Below are positions 22,842 through 33,800 of a stretch of 64,000 bases of DNA, piece after piece. The position numbers and the translations under genes were made by a program. Below the pieces are notes generated by a model. The model was not told where the DNA came from and made no database searches. It saw nothing but the letters and a program-made list of their open reading frames with translations. Numbering within the stretch: position 1 is the first letter of the stretch; each line of letters starts with the position of its first letter. The DNA comes from Salinimicrobium sediminilitoris. Its GTDB lineage: Bacteria; Bacteroidota; Bacteroidia; Flavobacteriales; Flavobacteriaceae. The stretch covers positions 670,088 to 734,087 of the forward strand of contig NZ_JAIVCC010000005.1 of NCBI RefSeq assembly GCF_020866905.1. Direction: 5' to 3'.

Positions 22842-23678
22842 CTATTTTTCGAGTTTAAAAGTAATGACCGGACTATTTGCGTGATTCACCAGGTCTTCGC
22901 TTATGCTGCCATTAAAAAAATGTGATAATCCTTTGCGTCCATGGGTGGCGATGCCCATTACATCTGCATTGACCTTCTTAGAGAAATTTAATATTCCCTC
23001 TTCTACGGTATCATCGTTAAAGACGTGGAACTCATAATTGTTGAAATCTGATCCCTCCATGTACTTTTTCAGCTTTTTATCGCAGTCAATCGTGGTCAAA
23101 AATTCATTGGCGGTATTTATATAGACCAAATGTAGTTTTGCCTCAAAGGTTTCGGCCAGGGCCACCACCTTTGCCAGGGTCTTTCTCCCGGTGGTTTCCA
23201 GGTTGGTAGCAAAAATGAAATTTTTGATATCAAAGGCGGGATGGTCATTTTTAACGACAAGCACCGGCACTTCTGATGTTCTCACAACCTTTTCGGTATT
23301 TGAACCTATGAACATTTCTTTTAAGCCGGAAGCTCCCTGGGAACCCATAACAATAAAGTCGCAGTCGTGTTTTTCGCTGGCTTCCAGGATGCCGTCGAAT
23401 GCCTTATTGATCTCCACAATATCATGCACCGCAAGACCTTTTAGGTAAGGGCGTGAAAGCAGGTCGTCGAACCTCTTTTTTGCCAGCTTCATAAAGAAAA
23501 TAGCCTCGGGTAAATCGTTGGTACGTGTTTCTCCCACAGGGTTCACCATATCTGCAGGTAATTCTATCAAATGCAAAAGATAAATTTCTGCATTAAATTT
23601 TTTCGCGAGTTGAGCGGCTACTTTGAGGGCGTTTTCTGCCTTCTCCGAAAAGTCGGTCGGCACAAGGATTTTTTTCAT
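22842..23678 (-). CDS. universal stress protein, two Usp domains
   Basis: A 278-residue tandem Usp protein. Both halves keep the nucleotide-binding loop: GSQGASGLKEMFIGSNTEKV in the first and GIATHGRKGLSHFFNGSISE in the second, so unlike the paralogue at 18667 both domains may bind ATP. It starts KKILVPTDFSEKAENALKVA at ATG 23678. It is divergent from the rimP operon. No TGA-N6-TCA site is found in its upstream region, so it is probably outside the local CRP-like regulon. Confidence 0.9.
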   Translation of the reverse strand: MKKILVPTDFSEKAENALKVAAQLAKKFNAEIYLLHLIELPADMVNPVGETRTNDLPEAIFFMKLAKKRFDDLLSRPYLKGLAVHDIVEINKAFDGILEASEKHDCDFIVMGSQGASGLKEMFIGSNTEKVVRTSEVPVLVVKNDHPAFDIKNFIFATNLETTGRKTLAKVVALAETFEAKLHLVYINTANEFLTTIDCDKKLKKYMEGSDFNNYEFHVFNDDTVEEGILNFSKKVNADVMGIATHGRKGLSHFFNGSISEDLVNHANSPVITFKLEK

Positions 23679-23743
23679 AGGTAATTGTAAATAGGTAAGG
23701 TTGATTTAGTTATAAAACTACAAATATTTTTTCATTCAAAATC

Positions 23744-23777
23744 TTGTTTTCGTTCTACAAAAATATTACTATATTTG
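23744..23777 (+). promoter_or_regulatory. promoter of the rimP-nusA-infB operon
   Basis: -33 TTG at 23744-23746 and -7 TATATTTG at 23770-23777, spacing 23 bp. Transcription would begin near 23783, some 60 bases before rimP. Confidence 0.6.
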
Positions 23778-23803
23778 CACCGTTGAAGCGAAAAAAGAAC
23801 AAC

Positions 23804-23830
23804 GAGGGGACAGAAAGTCCCCTCTTTTTA
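23804..23830 (+). terminator. terminator-like hairpin in the rimP leader
   Basis: GAGGGGAC-AGAAA-GTCCCCTC followed by TTTTTA: a perfect 8-bp GC-rich stem, 5-base loop and U-run, oriented with the operon and lying between its promoter and the first gene. This is the layout of an attenuator. Confidence 0.7.
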
Positions 23831-23845
23831 TAGCCAGACCCGGGA

Positions 23846-24310
23846 ATGTTACAGGAGAAAGTAGAAAAATTACTGCAGGAAGCTTTCGAAGAAAATAATT
23901 CATTATTTTTAATTGAGCTCAACGTCAACGAGGCGAACCATATTGCTGTCATTATTGACGGTGATGAAGGGGTGTCTGTAAATGACTGTATTGCGGTAAG
24001 CCGCAAAATAGAACATAATCTTGATCGCGAAGAGGAAGATTTTTCGCTTGATGTATCCTCGGTAGGTGTTTCAAGTCCCCTGGAAATGCCGCGGCAGTAC
24101 AAAAAAAATATTGGTAGAACTCTTGCAGTTACCACTGTTGATGGAGAGAAGGTCGAAGGGAAACTCACTTCTTTTGAGGATGAAAAGATTACTCTTAAGT
24201 GGAAGGCCCGGGAGCCTAAGCCTGTAGGTAAAGGAAAGGTGACTGTAAATAAAGAAGCTGTCTTGCCTTTAGAGGATGTGAAAGAGGCAAAGGTGATAAT
24301 AACATTTTAA
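23846..24310 (+). CDS. rimP: ribosome maturation factor RimP
   Basis: A 154-residue protein for 30S subunit maturation. The N-terminal domain (LFLIELNVNEANHIAVIIDGDEGVSVNDCIAVSRKIEHNLD) and the segment LDVSSVGVSSPLEMPRQYKKNIGRTLAV are typical of RimP (usual form DVSSPGLDRPL). ATG 23846. First gene of rimP-nusA-infB; nusA starts 12 bp after its stop. Its leader carries a terminator-like hairpin. Confidence 0.95.
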   Translation: MLQEKVEKLLQEAFEENNSLFLIELNVNEANHIAVIIDGDEGVSVNDCIAVSRKIEHNLDREEEDFSLDVSSVGVSSPLEMPRQYKKNIGRTLAVTTVDGEKVEGKLTSFEDEKITLKWKAREPKPVGKGKVTVNKEAVLPLEDVKEAKVIITF

Positions 24311-24321
24311 TAGAATAAGAT

Positions 24322-25566
24322 ATGGAAAATATCGCGTTGATAGATTCGTTTTCAGAATTTAAGGATGATAAGTCTATAGACAAGCCAACTTTAATGGCGA
24401 TCCTTGAAGAGGTGCTGCGAAGCGCGCTTAAAAAGAAGTACGGAGAAGACGACAACTTTGACATCATTGTAAACCCCGATAAAGGGGATCTTGAGATTTG
24501 GAGAAACAGGGTGGTGGTAGCCGATGGAGAAGTGGAAGATCCTAACCAGGAGATTTCCCTTACCGAAGCCCGTAAGATCGAGCCTGATTTCGAGGTTGGT
24601 GAAGATGTTTCTGAAGAAGTTAAATTGATCGACCTTGGACGTCGCTCAATTCTTTCTTTACGTCAAAATCTTATTTCAAAGGTACACGAACACGATAATA
24701 CAAATATCTACAAGCACTTTAAGGAGCTTGAAGGAGAAATATATACTGCCGAAGTTCACCACATTCGCCACCGTGCGATTATCTTACTGGATGATGATGG
24801 TAACGAGATCATCCTTCCAAAGGACAGGCAGATACCGTCAGATTTCTTCCGTAAAGGAGAGAATGTAAGGGGAATCATTGAAAGTGTTGAATTAAAAGGA
24901 AATAAGCCTGTCATTATTCTGTCAAGAACTTCTCCCTTATTTTTGGAGAAACTTTTTGAGCAGGAAATTCCTGAAGTTTTCGATGGTTTGATCAATGTGA
25001 AGAAAGTAGTGAGAATACCTGGTGAAAAAGCGAAAGTAGCCGTAGATTCTTATGACGATCGTATAGATCCTGTTGGTGCCTGTGTGGGTATGAAAGGATC
25101 AAGGATTCACAGTATCGTTCGCGAACTGGGGAATGAGAATATTGATGTGATTAATTTCACCACCAATAACCAGTTGTTGATCACAAGGGCCCTTAGTCCT
25201 GCAAAGATCACCTCTCTTAAAATAGATGAGGAGAATAAGCGGGCAGAAGTGATGTTAAAGCCCGAAGAAGTGTCGAAAGCCATTGGTCGTGGAGGTCATA
25301 ATATAAGATTGGCAGGACAATTGACGGGTTATGAAATAGATGTCTTTAGAGAAGGCGTTGAGGAAGATGTTGAATTGAGAGAATTTGCAGATGAGATCGA
25401 TGACTGGGTTATCGCAGAATTTGCCAAAATTGGTCTTGATACAGCAAAAAGTATATTAGAGCAGGACGTAGAGGATCTTGTCAAGAGAACAGATCTTGAG
25501 GAAGAGACCGTACGCGATGTTATGAGAGTTCTTAGAGAAGAATTTGAAGAAGAGAACAACAGTTAA
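24322..25566 (+). CDS. nusA: transcription termination/antitermination factor NusA
   Basis: A 414-residue RNA polymerase-binding factor. An N-terminal RNAP-binding domain (MENIALIDSFSEFKDDK), an S1 domain near residues 130-195 and two KH domains (GACVGMKGSRIHSIVRELGNENIDVI; EVSKAIGRGGHNIRLAGQLTGYEI) are visible. The C terminus is a short acidic tail, without the two acidic repeats of the E. coli protein, as usual in this phylum. Middle gene of the operon; being a termination factor, it may act on the hairpin in its own leader. Confidence 0.96.
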   Translation: MENIALIDSFSEFKDDKSIDKPTLMAILEEVLRSALKKKYGEDDNFDIIVNPDKGDLEIWRNRVVVADGEVEDPNQEISLTEARKIEPDFEVGEDVSEEVKLIDLGRRSILSLRQNLISKVHEHDNTNIYKHFKELEGEIYTAEVHHIRHRAIILLDDDGNEIILPKDRQIPSDFFRKGENVRGIIESVELKGNKPVIILSRTSPLFLEKLFEQEIPEVFDGLINVKKVVRIPGEKAKVAVDSYDDRIDPVGACVGMKGSRIHSIVRELGNENIDVINFTTNNQLLITRALSPAKITSLKIDEENKRAEVMLKPEEVSKAIGRGGHNIRLAGQLTGYEIDVFREGVEEDVELREFADEIDDWVIAEFAKIGLDTAKSILEQDVEDLVKRTDLEEETVRDVMRVLREEFEEENNS

Positions 25567-25597
25567 GAATAAAAGAGGTTAATTTAGAGGGCAATTT

Positions 25598-28459
25598 ATG
25601 GCTGAAGCGAAGACAATGCGATTAAATAAGGTGTTACGCGAATTCAACATTTCGTTGGATCGTGCCGTGGAATTTCTCAATTCCAAGGGCCACGAAATAG
25701 AGGCGCGTCCCACCACAAAAATTTCGGGGGAAATTTATCAGGTGCTTTCTGATGAATTCCAGACCGATAAGAGTAAGAAGGTAGAGGCGAAGGAAGTTGG
25801 AGAAGAAAAGCGCAAGGAGAAAGAAAGCCTACGACTTGAAAGAGAGAAGGAGCAGGAAGAAAAGCGCAAACATGAGGAGAAGCAGGAGGTCATTAGAGCT
25901 AAGTCTAACCTGGAAGGCCCAAAACAGGTAGGCAAGATCGATCTGGACAAGCCAAAAACAGCTTCACCGGAAAAACCTAAAGCTCCGGCAGAAGAAACTA
26001 AAGCGCCTGAACAGCCACAGGCCAAAGCTCCTGAAGCCGCAGAACAGGAAACGCCTAAAGCTGATGCTCCAAAAGCAGAAGCCCCAAAAGCAGAAGCTTC
26101 CAAAACTGAAACTCCAAAAGCCGAAACTCCAAAAGCCGAAACGCCAAAAGCGGAGGCTCCAAAAGAAGAAGCTTCAAAAGCTGAAACTTCAAAACCTGAA
26201 GTGAAAGCACCGGAGACTCCCAAGCCTAAGGCCGAAGAGTCTAAAGAGGAAAAACCTAAAGAGGGAAAAGCAGCCGAAGGTTCTGAGAATAAAGAAGAAT
26301 CCTCTACTGTTGCTACAAAATATCAAAAGCTTAGCGGCCCTAATTTTACCGGAGAGAAAATTGATCTTTCCCAGTTTAAAAAGCCTGTTAAGAAGAAGGA
26401 CGAAAAAGACAAAAAAGCTGAAGAAGAGAAGGAGAAGCGTAAAAAACGTCGTCGTCGTATAAGTAAAGATGTTAAAGGTGCACCGGGACAAGGTGGTGGT
26501 GGTTCAAGATCTAACAAACCAGCCGGGAAACGTACTCGTCCTGTAACAAAAGAAGAGCCTAGCGAAGAAGAAGTTCAAAAGCAGGTGCGTGAGACCCTTG
26601 AGAAATTACAGGGTAAATCCAGCAAAGGTCGTGGTGCCAAATACCGTAAGACCAAGCGTGATACTCACCGTCAAAGAACCGAAGATGCACAGCTTGAAGA
26701 AGAAAACAAGATCTTAAAGGTTACCGAATTTGTTACCGTGAGCGAAGTTGCCACGATGATGGATGTGCCGGTAACTCAAATCATCTCTGCATGTATGTCT
26801 CTTGGAATGATGGTAACGATGAATCAGCGTCTTGATGCTGAAACACTTTCTATCGTTGCCGAAGAGTTTGACTATGAAGTTGAATTTGTTACTGCAGATA
26901 TTGATGAACCAAAAGAAGTAGTTCCCGAAAATCCTGAAGATCTAAGCCCACGTGCTCCAATCGTTACAGTAATGGGACACGTAGATCATGGTAAAACATC
27001 TTTACTGGATTATATTCGGAAAGAAAATGTAATTGCCGGGGAGAGCGGTGGAATCACGCAGCACATTGGTGCCTACGGAGTAAAACTGGAAAACGGTCAG
27101 AAAATAACATTTTTGGATACTCCGGGTCACGAGGCCTTTACGGCCATGCGTGCAAGGGGTGCCCAGGTAACCGACCTTGCTATTATTGTTGTAGCGGCCG
27201 ATGATGATGTGATGCCTCAAACAAAAGAGGCTATCTCCCACGCACAGGCTGCAGGAGTTCCTATTGTATTTGCAATTAATAAGGTGGACTTGCCGGCGGC
27301 AAATCCCGAAAAGATAAAAGAGAAACTTGCCTCTATGAACCTTCTTGTAGAAGATTGGGGAGGTAAAGTTCAATCTCATGATATTTCTGCCAAAACAGGA
27401 GTAGGGGTTAAGGAATTACTTGAAAAAGTGCTTCTTGAAGCCGAGATCCTGGAGTTACAGGCTAACCCGGATAAACTTGCTACAGGTACTGTGGTGGAAG
27501 CTTACCTGGATAAAGGAAGAGGATATGTTTCTACGATTCTTGTACAAACAGGTACACTTAAGATAGGAGATTTTGTTCTTGCAGGTAGACACAGTGGTAA
27601 GGTGAAGGCAATGCAGGATGAGCGTGGAAAAGACGTGAAAGAAGCAGGTCCTTCAACACCGGTATCTATTCTTGGTCTTGATGGTGCCCCACAGGCGGGT
27701 GATAAGTTCAAGGTCATGACAGATGAGCGTGAAGCTAAAGATATCGCTGCCAAACGTACACAGTTGCAGCGCGAGCAATCGGTAAGAACTCAGCGTCATA
27801 TTACGCTTGATGAGATTGGACGTCGTATTGCACTGGGTGACTTTAAAGAACTTAACATTATTCTTAAAGGTGACGTGGATGGTTCTGTGGAAGCGCTTAC
27901 AGATTCATTCCAGAAGTTGTCTACTGAAGAAATTCAGGTGAACATTATCCATAAAGGAGTAGGTGCGATCACTGAGAGTGATGTGTTGCTGGCTTCAGCA
28001 TCAGATGCGATTATCATCGGATTTAACGTAAGACCTGCAGGAAATGCCCGAATGGTTGCCGAGAAAGAAGAAATCGACATTAGAACTTATTCCATCATTT
28101 ATGATGCAATAAACGATCTAAAAGATGCGATGGAAGGAATGCTTTCTCCTGTAATGAAGGAGGAGATCACCGGTAACGCAGAGATCAGAGAGATCTTTAA
28201 AGTGTCTAAAATTGGATCTATTGCCGGTTGTATGGTTACAGATGGTAAGATCTACAGAAATTCACGTATAAGATTGATTCGCGACGGAGTTGTGGTTTAC
28301 ACAGGTGAACTTTCCTCTCTAAAACGATTCAAGGATGACGTGAAGGAAGTTTCTAAAGGTTATGACTGTGGATTGCAAATCAAGAACTACAATGACATCC
28401 AGGAGGGTGATGTAGTTGAAGCATTCCAGGAAGTTGCCGTGAAGAAAAAGTTGAAATAG
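25598..28459 (+). CDS. infB: translation initiation factor IF-2
   Basis: A 953-residue GTPase that places initiator tRNA on the ribosome. G domain: [25 protein letters not shown] (about residues 455-610), followed by domains II-IV. The N-terminal third is low complexity; residues about 125-210 are a degenerate repeat of KAExPKAE type units, coded by near-identical GCTCCAAAAGCAGAA-like units, so its length may vary between strains. The repeat region is linker, not catalytic. ATG 25598, 31 bp after nusA. A strong terminator follows. Confidence 0.96.
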   Translation: MAEAKTMRLNKVLREFNISLDRAVEFLNSKGHEIEARPTTKISGEIYQVLSDEFQTDKSKKVEAKEVGEEKRKEKESLRLEREKEQEEKRKHEEKQEVIRAKSNLEGPKQVGKIDLDKPKTASPEKPKAPAEETKAPEQPQAKAPEAAEQETPKADAPKAEAPKAEASKTETPKAETPKAETPKAEAPKEEASKAETSKPEVKAPETPKPKAEESKEEKPKEGKAAEGSENKEESSTVATKYQKLSGPNFTGEKIDLSQFKKPVKKKDEKDKKAEEEKEKRKKRRRRISKDVKGAPGQGGGGSRSNKPAGKRTRPVTKEEPSEEEVQKQVRETLEKLQGKSSKGRGAKYRKTKRDTHRQRTEDAQLEEENKILKVTEFVTVSEVATMMDVPVTQIISACMSLGMMVTMNQRLDAETLSIVAEEFDYEVEFVTADIDEPKEVVPENPEDLSPRAPIVTVMGHVDHGKTSLLDYIRKENVIAGESGGITQHIGAYGVKLENGQKITFLDTPGHEAFTAMRARGAQVTDLAIIVVAADDDVMPQTKEAISHAQAAGVPIVFAINKVDLPAANPEKIKEKLASMNLLVEDWGGKVQSHDISAKTGVGVKELLEKVLLEAEILELQANPDKLATGTVVEAYLDKGRGYVSTILVQTGTLKIGDFVLAGRHSGKVKAMQDERGKDVKEAGPSTPVSILGLDGAPQAGDKFKVMTDEREAKDIAAKRTQLQREQSVRTQRHITLDEIGRRIALGDFKELNIILKGDVDGSVEALTDSFQKLSTEEIQVNIIHKGVGAITESDVLLASASDAIIIGFNVRPAGNARMVAEKEEIDIRTYSIIYDAINDLKDAMEGMLSPVMKEEITGNAEIREIFKVSKIGSIAGCMVTDGKIYRNSRIRLIRDGVVVYTGELSSLKRFKDDVKEVSKGYDCGLQIKNYNDIQEGDVVEAFQEVAVKKKLK

Positions 28460-28477
28460 TACCTAATAGTATAAATA

Positions 28478-28508
28478 GAAAAAGGGACGCAAATTGCGTC
28501 CCTTTTTT
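28478..28508 (+). terminator. terminator of the rimP-nusA-infB operon
   Basis: GGGACGCAA / TTGCGTCCC stem followed by TTTTTT, 25 bp after the infB stop. Confidence 0.85.
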
Positions 28509-28815
28509 ATTGGGATTTTACGAAATAGATCTTACCTGTTCTGTATTATATAATTGGGAATTTTGTGAAACAAACCTGTCCTAATGTGATTAAAGAAATT
28601 TAATCTGAACAAATACCTGCCAAAAAGGGCATTTTCAGCTCTTCATTTTCCGAAGTGAACTTTTGAGAGTTGAATAAATGAAAGACCAACAAAAAAATAT
28701 CTCCGGAATTTATTTCAGATTAATTATATTACTGCTGGTCCAACAGGTTACAATATTCAGGATTGTTTTGATGCGCTCTTCAGCTTAAATATCAAAATCA
28801 CCTGTTGCTTTTTTA
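28509..28815. other. gap between infB and the SPOR protein gene
   Basis: No gene I can support. A 36-codon ATG frame at 28678-28788 exists but has no convincing start signal. A distant inverted repeat CAACAGGT/ACCTGTTG (28740-28807) runs into the end of the SPOR gene region. Confidence 0.45.
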
Positions 28816-29202
28816 TTATCTCTTCTCCGGTTTGAATCTAAAAGCTGCCGGGAAGGATTTCTTGATCTCCAGCAGAGCTCTGTCGGCCTCAAGGCTGTTC
28901 CTGAAGTTCCCAACCCACACCTTGTAATTTGGAGTTTCAAAAACTATTGTAGATGACCATTCTGGGAAGAGGGATCTATATTCTTTAATGACTTTACTGG
29001 CTTGGTTGTTATCTCCCGAGAATAATTGTACCCTATAACGCTCGCCAATAACCCCATCTTTTACCATTTCCGATTTTTGTTCCAGGAGTTCTGGTATTAT
29101 TTCATCCTGATGGATAGTTACCTGTCCTTCCTGCGCTTTAGACACTGTAATGGTTCCAATTACAATAAAAGTAGCCAGGGTTAATTTGCTTTTTCTCAAC
29201 AT
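28816..29202 (-). CDS. exported SPOR-domain protein
   Basis: A 128-residue protein with an N-terminal signal peptide (KLTLATFIVIGTITVSKAQ) and a C-terminal SPOR domain, visible from ERYRVQLFSGDNNQASKVIKEY to YKVWVGNFRNSLEADRALLEIKK. SPOR domains bind denuded peptidoglycan, so it probably acts in the periplasm at division or growth sites. ATG 29202, with TACTTTTG on the minus strand (29232-29225) as -7 element and a leader of roughly 17 bases. Single-gene transcript. Confidence 0.88.
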   Translation of the reverse strand: MLRKSKLTLATFIVIGTITVSKAQEGQVTIHQDEIIPELLEQKSEMVKDGVIGERYRVQLFSGDNNQASKVIKEYRSLFPEWSSTIVFETPNYKVWVGNFRNSLEADRALLEIKKSFPAAFRFKPEKR

Positions 29203-29318
29203 TTCTTCTTAATTTTCTGAAATACAAAAGTATAACTTTACCGATAATTTCTGTCGTTAACAGTTATTTAGAACTGTTATAAATTAATTGGCTATCCTCT
29301 TAAATCGAACTTAAGTAT

Positions 29319-29326
29319 TACTTTTG
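29319..29326 (+). promoter_or_regulatory. -7 element of the alternative complex III operon
   Basis: TACTTTTG fits TAnnTTTG, about 93 bases before actA. No TTG at the standard distance. Confidence 0.45.
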
Positions 29327-29418
29327 TCGGTAAATTTTTAGGTGCTAAAACATGATTTTTGTCACGTTTTAATTCTACTAAAAATCGTACCAAATAAGAC
29401 GTTAATTCAACTTATAAT

Positions 29419-30795
29419 ATGAAAAAGGTGAAATACCGCCATTCAGCAGCTCGAATAGTATTTTTCAGTGTATCCCTGTTTTTCTCTTTTAATGCCCTTC
29501 TTTTAGCGCAGGAGCCCGATGATTCTCCGCTTTCTGAAGACGAAGCAGACAGGCAGGAAACTGTTCAGGGGCCTCAGGAATCGAATGTAGAGGCAGAAAC
29601 CTCCGGTGGGGATGAAGCCGCCGGGAAAGAACTTTTCAACACCCTGTGTGCTGCCTGTCATAAATTAGATGGGAATTCTATTGGGCCGCCATTGAGAGGT
29701 GTGGGTGATAGGAGAGAGGTCGAATGGCTGCACAGCTGGATTAGAAATTCCCAGGCGATGATCGCCGCGGGAGATGAGCAGGCGGTTGAGATCTACAATG
29801 AATACAATCAGGTGGCAATGCCTCCTTTTCCACAGTTGAGCGATAGCGATATCGATAACATTCTTGCTTATGTAAATGCGCCTAAGGCTGTGCCTCAGGA
29901 AAAGCAGCCGGGAGCAGAAGCTGCCGGGGCCGGTGCGCAGGGTGGCGGCGGAATCTCTACAGATATTTTGCTTGGGATACTTGCCTTTGTGCTTTTAATG
30001 CTGCTTGTGATCCTCTACCTGGTAAATAAAACTCTTAGAAGATTTGCGGCTGCCAGCGGTGTGGAACTACCGGTAAAAGAAAAGAGAGGGAAGCCTATAT
30101 GGAAATCCTTTGTTGAAAATCAATTCCTGGTAATAGTTACTTCAGTTGTGCTTGTACTTGTTGGATCTTACTTTGCTTATGGATGGATGATGCAGGTAGG
30201 AGTTGATCAGGGCTACCAGCCAATTCAGCCAATTCACTTCTCACACAGAATTCACGCAGGAGATAACCAGATCGAGTGTAAATTTTGTCACAGTTCTGCC
30301 AGGGTGTCTAAAACCTCGGGTATTCCATCTTTGAATGTGTGTATGAACTGTCACAAATCAATAAGCGAAGTTGCTGAAGGAACAGCGACAGAAGAATATT
30401 CAAAAGAATTCTATGACGGGGAAATTGCGAAGTTATACGACGCAGTTGGATGGGATGTATCTCAACAGGCATACACCGGAGAAACTGAACCTGTTAAATG
30501 GATTAGGATTCACAATCTGCCCGATTTTGCATATTTCAACCACTCGCAGCACGTAGAAGTTGGAGGGATTGCCTGTCAAACCTGTCATGGCCCTGTTCAG
30601 GAAATGGAAATTATGTACCAGAATGCTCCTCTTACGATGGGCTGGTGTATAAACTGTCACCGCGAAACCAATGTTCGTACCGCTGGAAACGAATATTATG
30701 AAAAAGTTCATGAAGAGCTTTCAAGAAAATATGAGGTTGAAGAATTAACTGTTGCCCAAATGGGCGGGATTGAATGTGCCAAGTGCCATTATTAA
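29419..30795 (+). CDS. actA: alternative complex III multiheme cytochrome c subunit
   Basis: A 458-residue membrane-anchored cytochrome. N-terminal signal segment to LLLAQ, then a class I cytochrome c domain (heme motif LCAACHK near residue 77), two hydrophobic spans (about 180-203 and 232-257), and a C-terminal domain with five more CxxCH motifs: CKFCH, CMNCH, CQTCH, CINCH, CAKCH. That is six hemes in total; the basic ActA is pentaheme. It passes electrons within the quinol:cytochrome c/oxygen route. First gene of actABCDEF-coxBA. Confidence 0.93.
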   Translation: MKKVKYRHSAARIVFFSVSLFFSFNALLLAQEPDDSPLSEDEADRQETVQGPQESNVEAETSGGDEAAGKELFNTLCAACHKLDGNSIGPPLRGVGDRREVEWLHSWIRNSQAMIAAGDEQAVEIYNEYNQVAMPPFPQLSDSDIDNILAYVNAPKAVPQEKQPGAEAAGAGAQGGGGISTDILLGILAFVLLMLLVILYLVNKTLRRFAAASGVELPVKEKRGKPIWKSFVENQFLVIVTSVVLVLVGSYFAYGWMMQVGVDQGYQPIQPIHFSHRIHAGDNQIECKFCHSSARVSKTSGIPSLNVCMNCHKSISEVAEGTATEEYSKEFYDGEIAKLYDAVGWDVSQQAYTGETEPVKWIRIHNLPDFAYFNHSQHVEVGGIACQTCHGPVQEMEIMYQNAPLTMGWCINCHRETNVRTAGNEYYEKVHEELSRKYEVEELTVAQMGGIECAKCHY

Positions 30796-30818
30796 TTTAA
30801 AAAGTAGAAAGTAAGCAT

Positions 30819-33800
30819 ATGTCATCAAACAAGAAATACTGGAAAAGTGTTGAAGAGCTGAATGAAACCAGCTCAATTGTTGAGACGCACAGCCAAAAGG
30901 AGTTTGTAGAGGAGATCCCTACAGATGAATTTTTAGGCAACAAGGAGACTCTCGAAACATCGACCACTTCAAGAAGGGACTTTTTGAAGTACGTTGGTTT
31001 TAGTACCGCAGCGGCTTCTTTGGCTGCCTGTGAAGGTCCTGTAATGAAGTCTATTCCTTATGTGGTGCAGCCCGAAAGGATTGTTCCCGGAGTAGCGAAT
31101 TACTATGCTACCACTATGGCCGATGGATTTGATTTTTCAAGTGTTCTTGTTAAGACACGTGAAGGTCGTCCTATAAAAATTGAACAAAACACGATGGGGA
31201 CTACGGGTGCCAATGCAAGGGTGCATGCATCGGTTCTTTCTCTTTATGATAATAAAAGACTTCAAAGGCCTCTGGCTAACGGTGAAGTAACTTCATGGGA
31301 GCAGTTTGATCGTGAGGTAAAGGAAAAGCTAAACAATGTTGATGGAGAGATTGTTCTGCTCACGCAAACTTTCGCCAGTCCTTCTACCGCAAAACTTATC
31401 AATGAATTTTCTGAAAAATTTGGAAATGTTCGTCACGTTGTTTATGACACTGTTTCTGAAGACCACATGTTGGATGCTTTTGAGAACCGTTACGGAAGAA
31501 GGGCTTTGCCATCTTACGAATTCTCGACAGCTGAAGTTATAGTTTCCATTGGAGCCGATTTCCTTGGAGACTGGGCCGGTGGTGGTCATGATGCAGGTTA
31601 TGCAAAAGGACGTATTCCTGAAAATGGAAAGATGTCACGCCACGTGCAGTTCGAATCGAATTTTTCTCTTACCGGTGCCAATGCCGACAGGAGAATAACC
31701 CTTACACTTTCTCAGCAAAAAGCTGCCATCGCAGCTCTTCACGGTTATGTTACCGGAGGTGCTTCGACGAGTAATCTTCCGGCGCATATTGATGATGCTC
31801 TTATAAAAGCTGCACGACAACTCCGTGAGGCGGGAAGTAAGGCTGTAGTAGTTACAGGTATTCCCGATGTTGAGGCACAGTCTCTTGCGTTATCCATTAA
31901 CGAAGCTCTTGGAAGTACTGTGATGAACACTGCAACACCAAGAATGCTGCGCCAGGGAAGTACTGCTGCGGTAAGGCAATTAGTTGCAGATATGCAGGCA
32001 GGGCAGGTTGGTGCTATTCTTATTGTAGGAGTTAATCCTGTTTATAGTTTACCATTTGCCGATGAATTTGTGGAAGGATTGGCTAAAGTGGACCTTAAAG
32101 TGACGTTCTCCATGAAGAATGATGAGACCGCACTTCTTTCCAACTATGTCGCAGCCACTCCTCATTATCTTGAGAGCTGGGGAGATGTAGAATTTACAAC
32201 ACAGAAATTTGGGTTGATGCAGCCTACGATCAGGCCTCTTTTTGATACAAGCCAGTTTCAGGATGTACTTCTAAGATGGACTGATAAAAATATATCTTAC
32301 GCAGATTACCTGAAGCAAACCTGGGAAGGATCAATGGGATCCAGCTCATGGGTTGATGCCCTTCACGACGGGGTGTTCGAAGGAACTTCTCCTGTAAGTG
32401 CGCAGGTTGGAGCCGATCAGGTTACCTCTGCATCCACATCATTTGATGAAAGTGCAGCGGTGAGAAATCTTTCTGCAGCGCAGGGAGAAGGATTAGAGCT
32501 GGAGCTTTATACCTCTGTAGCTATGGGAGCCGGAAATCAGGCCAATAACCCATGGTTGCAGGAATTGCCAGATCCTATTACCCGTGCCTCATGGGATAAC
32601 TATCTTAAAATATCCAGAGCCGATGCTGAAGCGCTGGGTCTTGAAAATGAGCACGTTTCTAACGGGGCTTTAAATGGTAATTATGTAAACCTTAAGGTTG
32701 GAGATACTGTTCTTGAAAGAGTTCCCGTATTTATTCAGCCGGGCCAGGCGAGAGGAGTAGTTTCTCTGGCATTGGGTTATGGTAAAAGAGAAGGGATTCA
32801 GCGTGAAATGCAGGTAGGTGTAAATGCTTATCCTCTGTATAAGGATTTCCGTGCTCACCAGAATGTTATTATAGAAAAAGCTGCAGGCGTTCATGAATTT
32901 GCATGTTTGCAGTTGCATACTACTCTAATGGGTAGGAATGATATTATAAAAGAAACCACCCTGGAGATCTTCAATACAAAAGATGTCCACGTGTGGAATG
33001 AAATGCCCCAAGTTTCTCTAAACCACGTAGAGACACCGGTTACTTCACCAGATGTAGATCTTTGGGATGGGTTTGACCGTTCTGTAGGTCACCATTTTAA
33101 AATGTCTATTGATCTTAATGCCTGTACAGGTTGTGGTGCATGTGTGATCGCCTGTCACGCCGAAAACAACGTGCCGGTAGTAGGCAAGGAAGAAGTGAGA
33201 AAGTATCGTGATATGCACTGGTTGCGTATTGACCGTTACTACTCTTCTGAGGAAACATTTGAACAGGATGTAGAGAAGAAAGAAAATATGAGTGGTCTTG
33301 GCGATTCCCTCTCCCAGTTTGGAGAAATGGAAGTGGCTTCAGATAATCCTCAGGTTGTATTTCAGCCAATGTTATGTCAGCACTGTAACCATGCTCCATG
33401 TGAGACGGTATGTCCTGTTGCTGCCACTATGCACGGGCGCCAGGGTCAAAACCAAATGATCTACAATAGATGTGTTGGTACCCGTTACTGTGCGAACAAC
33501 TGTCCTTATAAAGTGAGAAGGTTCAACTGGTTCCTTTATAACAAGAATGAGGAATTTGATTATAATATGAACAACGACCTTGGGCGTATGGTGTTGAACC
33601 CCGATGTTACTGTAAGGTCAAGGGGAGTTATGGAGAAATGTTCTTTCTGTATCCAGCGTACACAAAAGACCATTCTGGATGCTAAACGTGAAGGCAGGGC
33701 CATTGAAGATGGAGAGTTCCAGACTGCATGTTCTGCAGCCTGTGACAAAGGAGCTATTGTTTTTGGGGATGTGAATGATGAAGCAAGCAAAATAGCAGCT

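Noticed and set aside
23755-24168. 137-codon minus-strand frame over the rimP start
   Set aside because: Ser/Phe-rich mirror of rimP; it crosses the rimP promoter and leader hairpin.
25738-26223. 161-codon minus-strand frame of Ala/Ser/Gly repeats
   Set aside because: It is the reverse reading of the infB repeat region, not a separate repeat protein.
28678-28788. 36-codon frame starting MKDQQKNISG after infB
   Set aside because: No promoter or ribosome-site support, and too short to judge by composition.
29353-29364. TGA-N6-TCA sequence upstream of actA
   Set aside because: The core matches the putative CRP/FNR sites, but no TAnnTTTG box lies at the 29.5-bp distance and it is downstream of the likely actA -7 element. 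Such a 6-base core is expected by chance several times in 64 kb.
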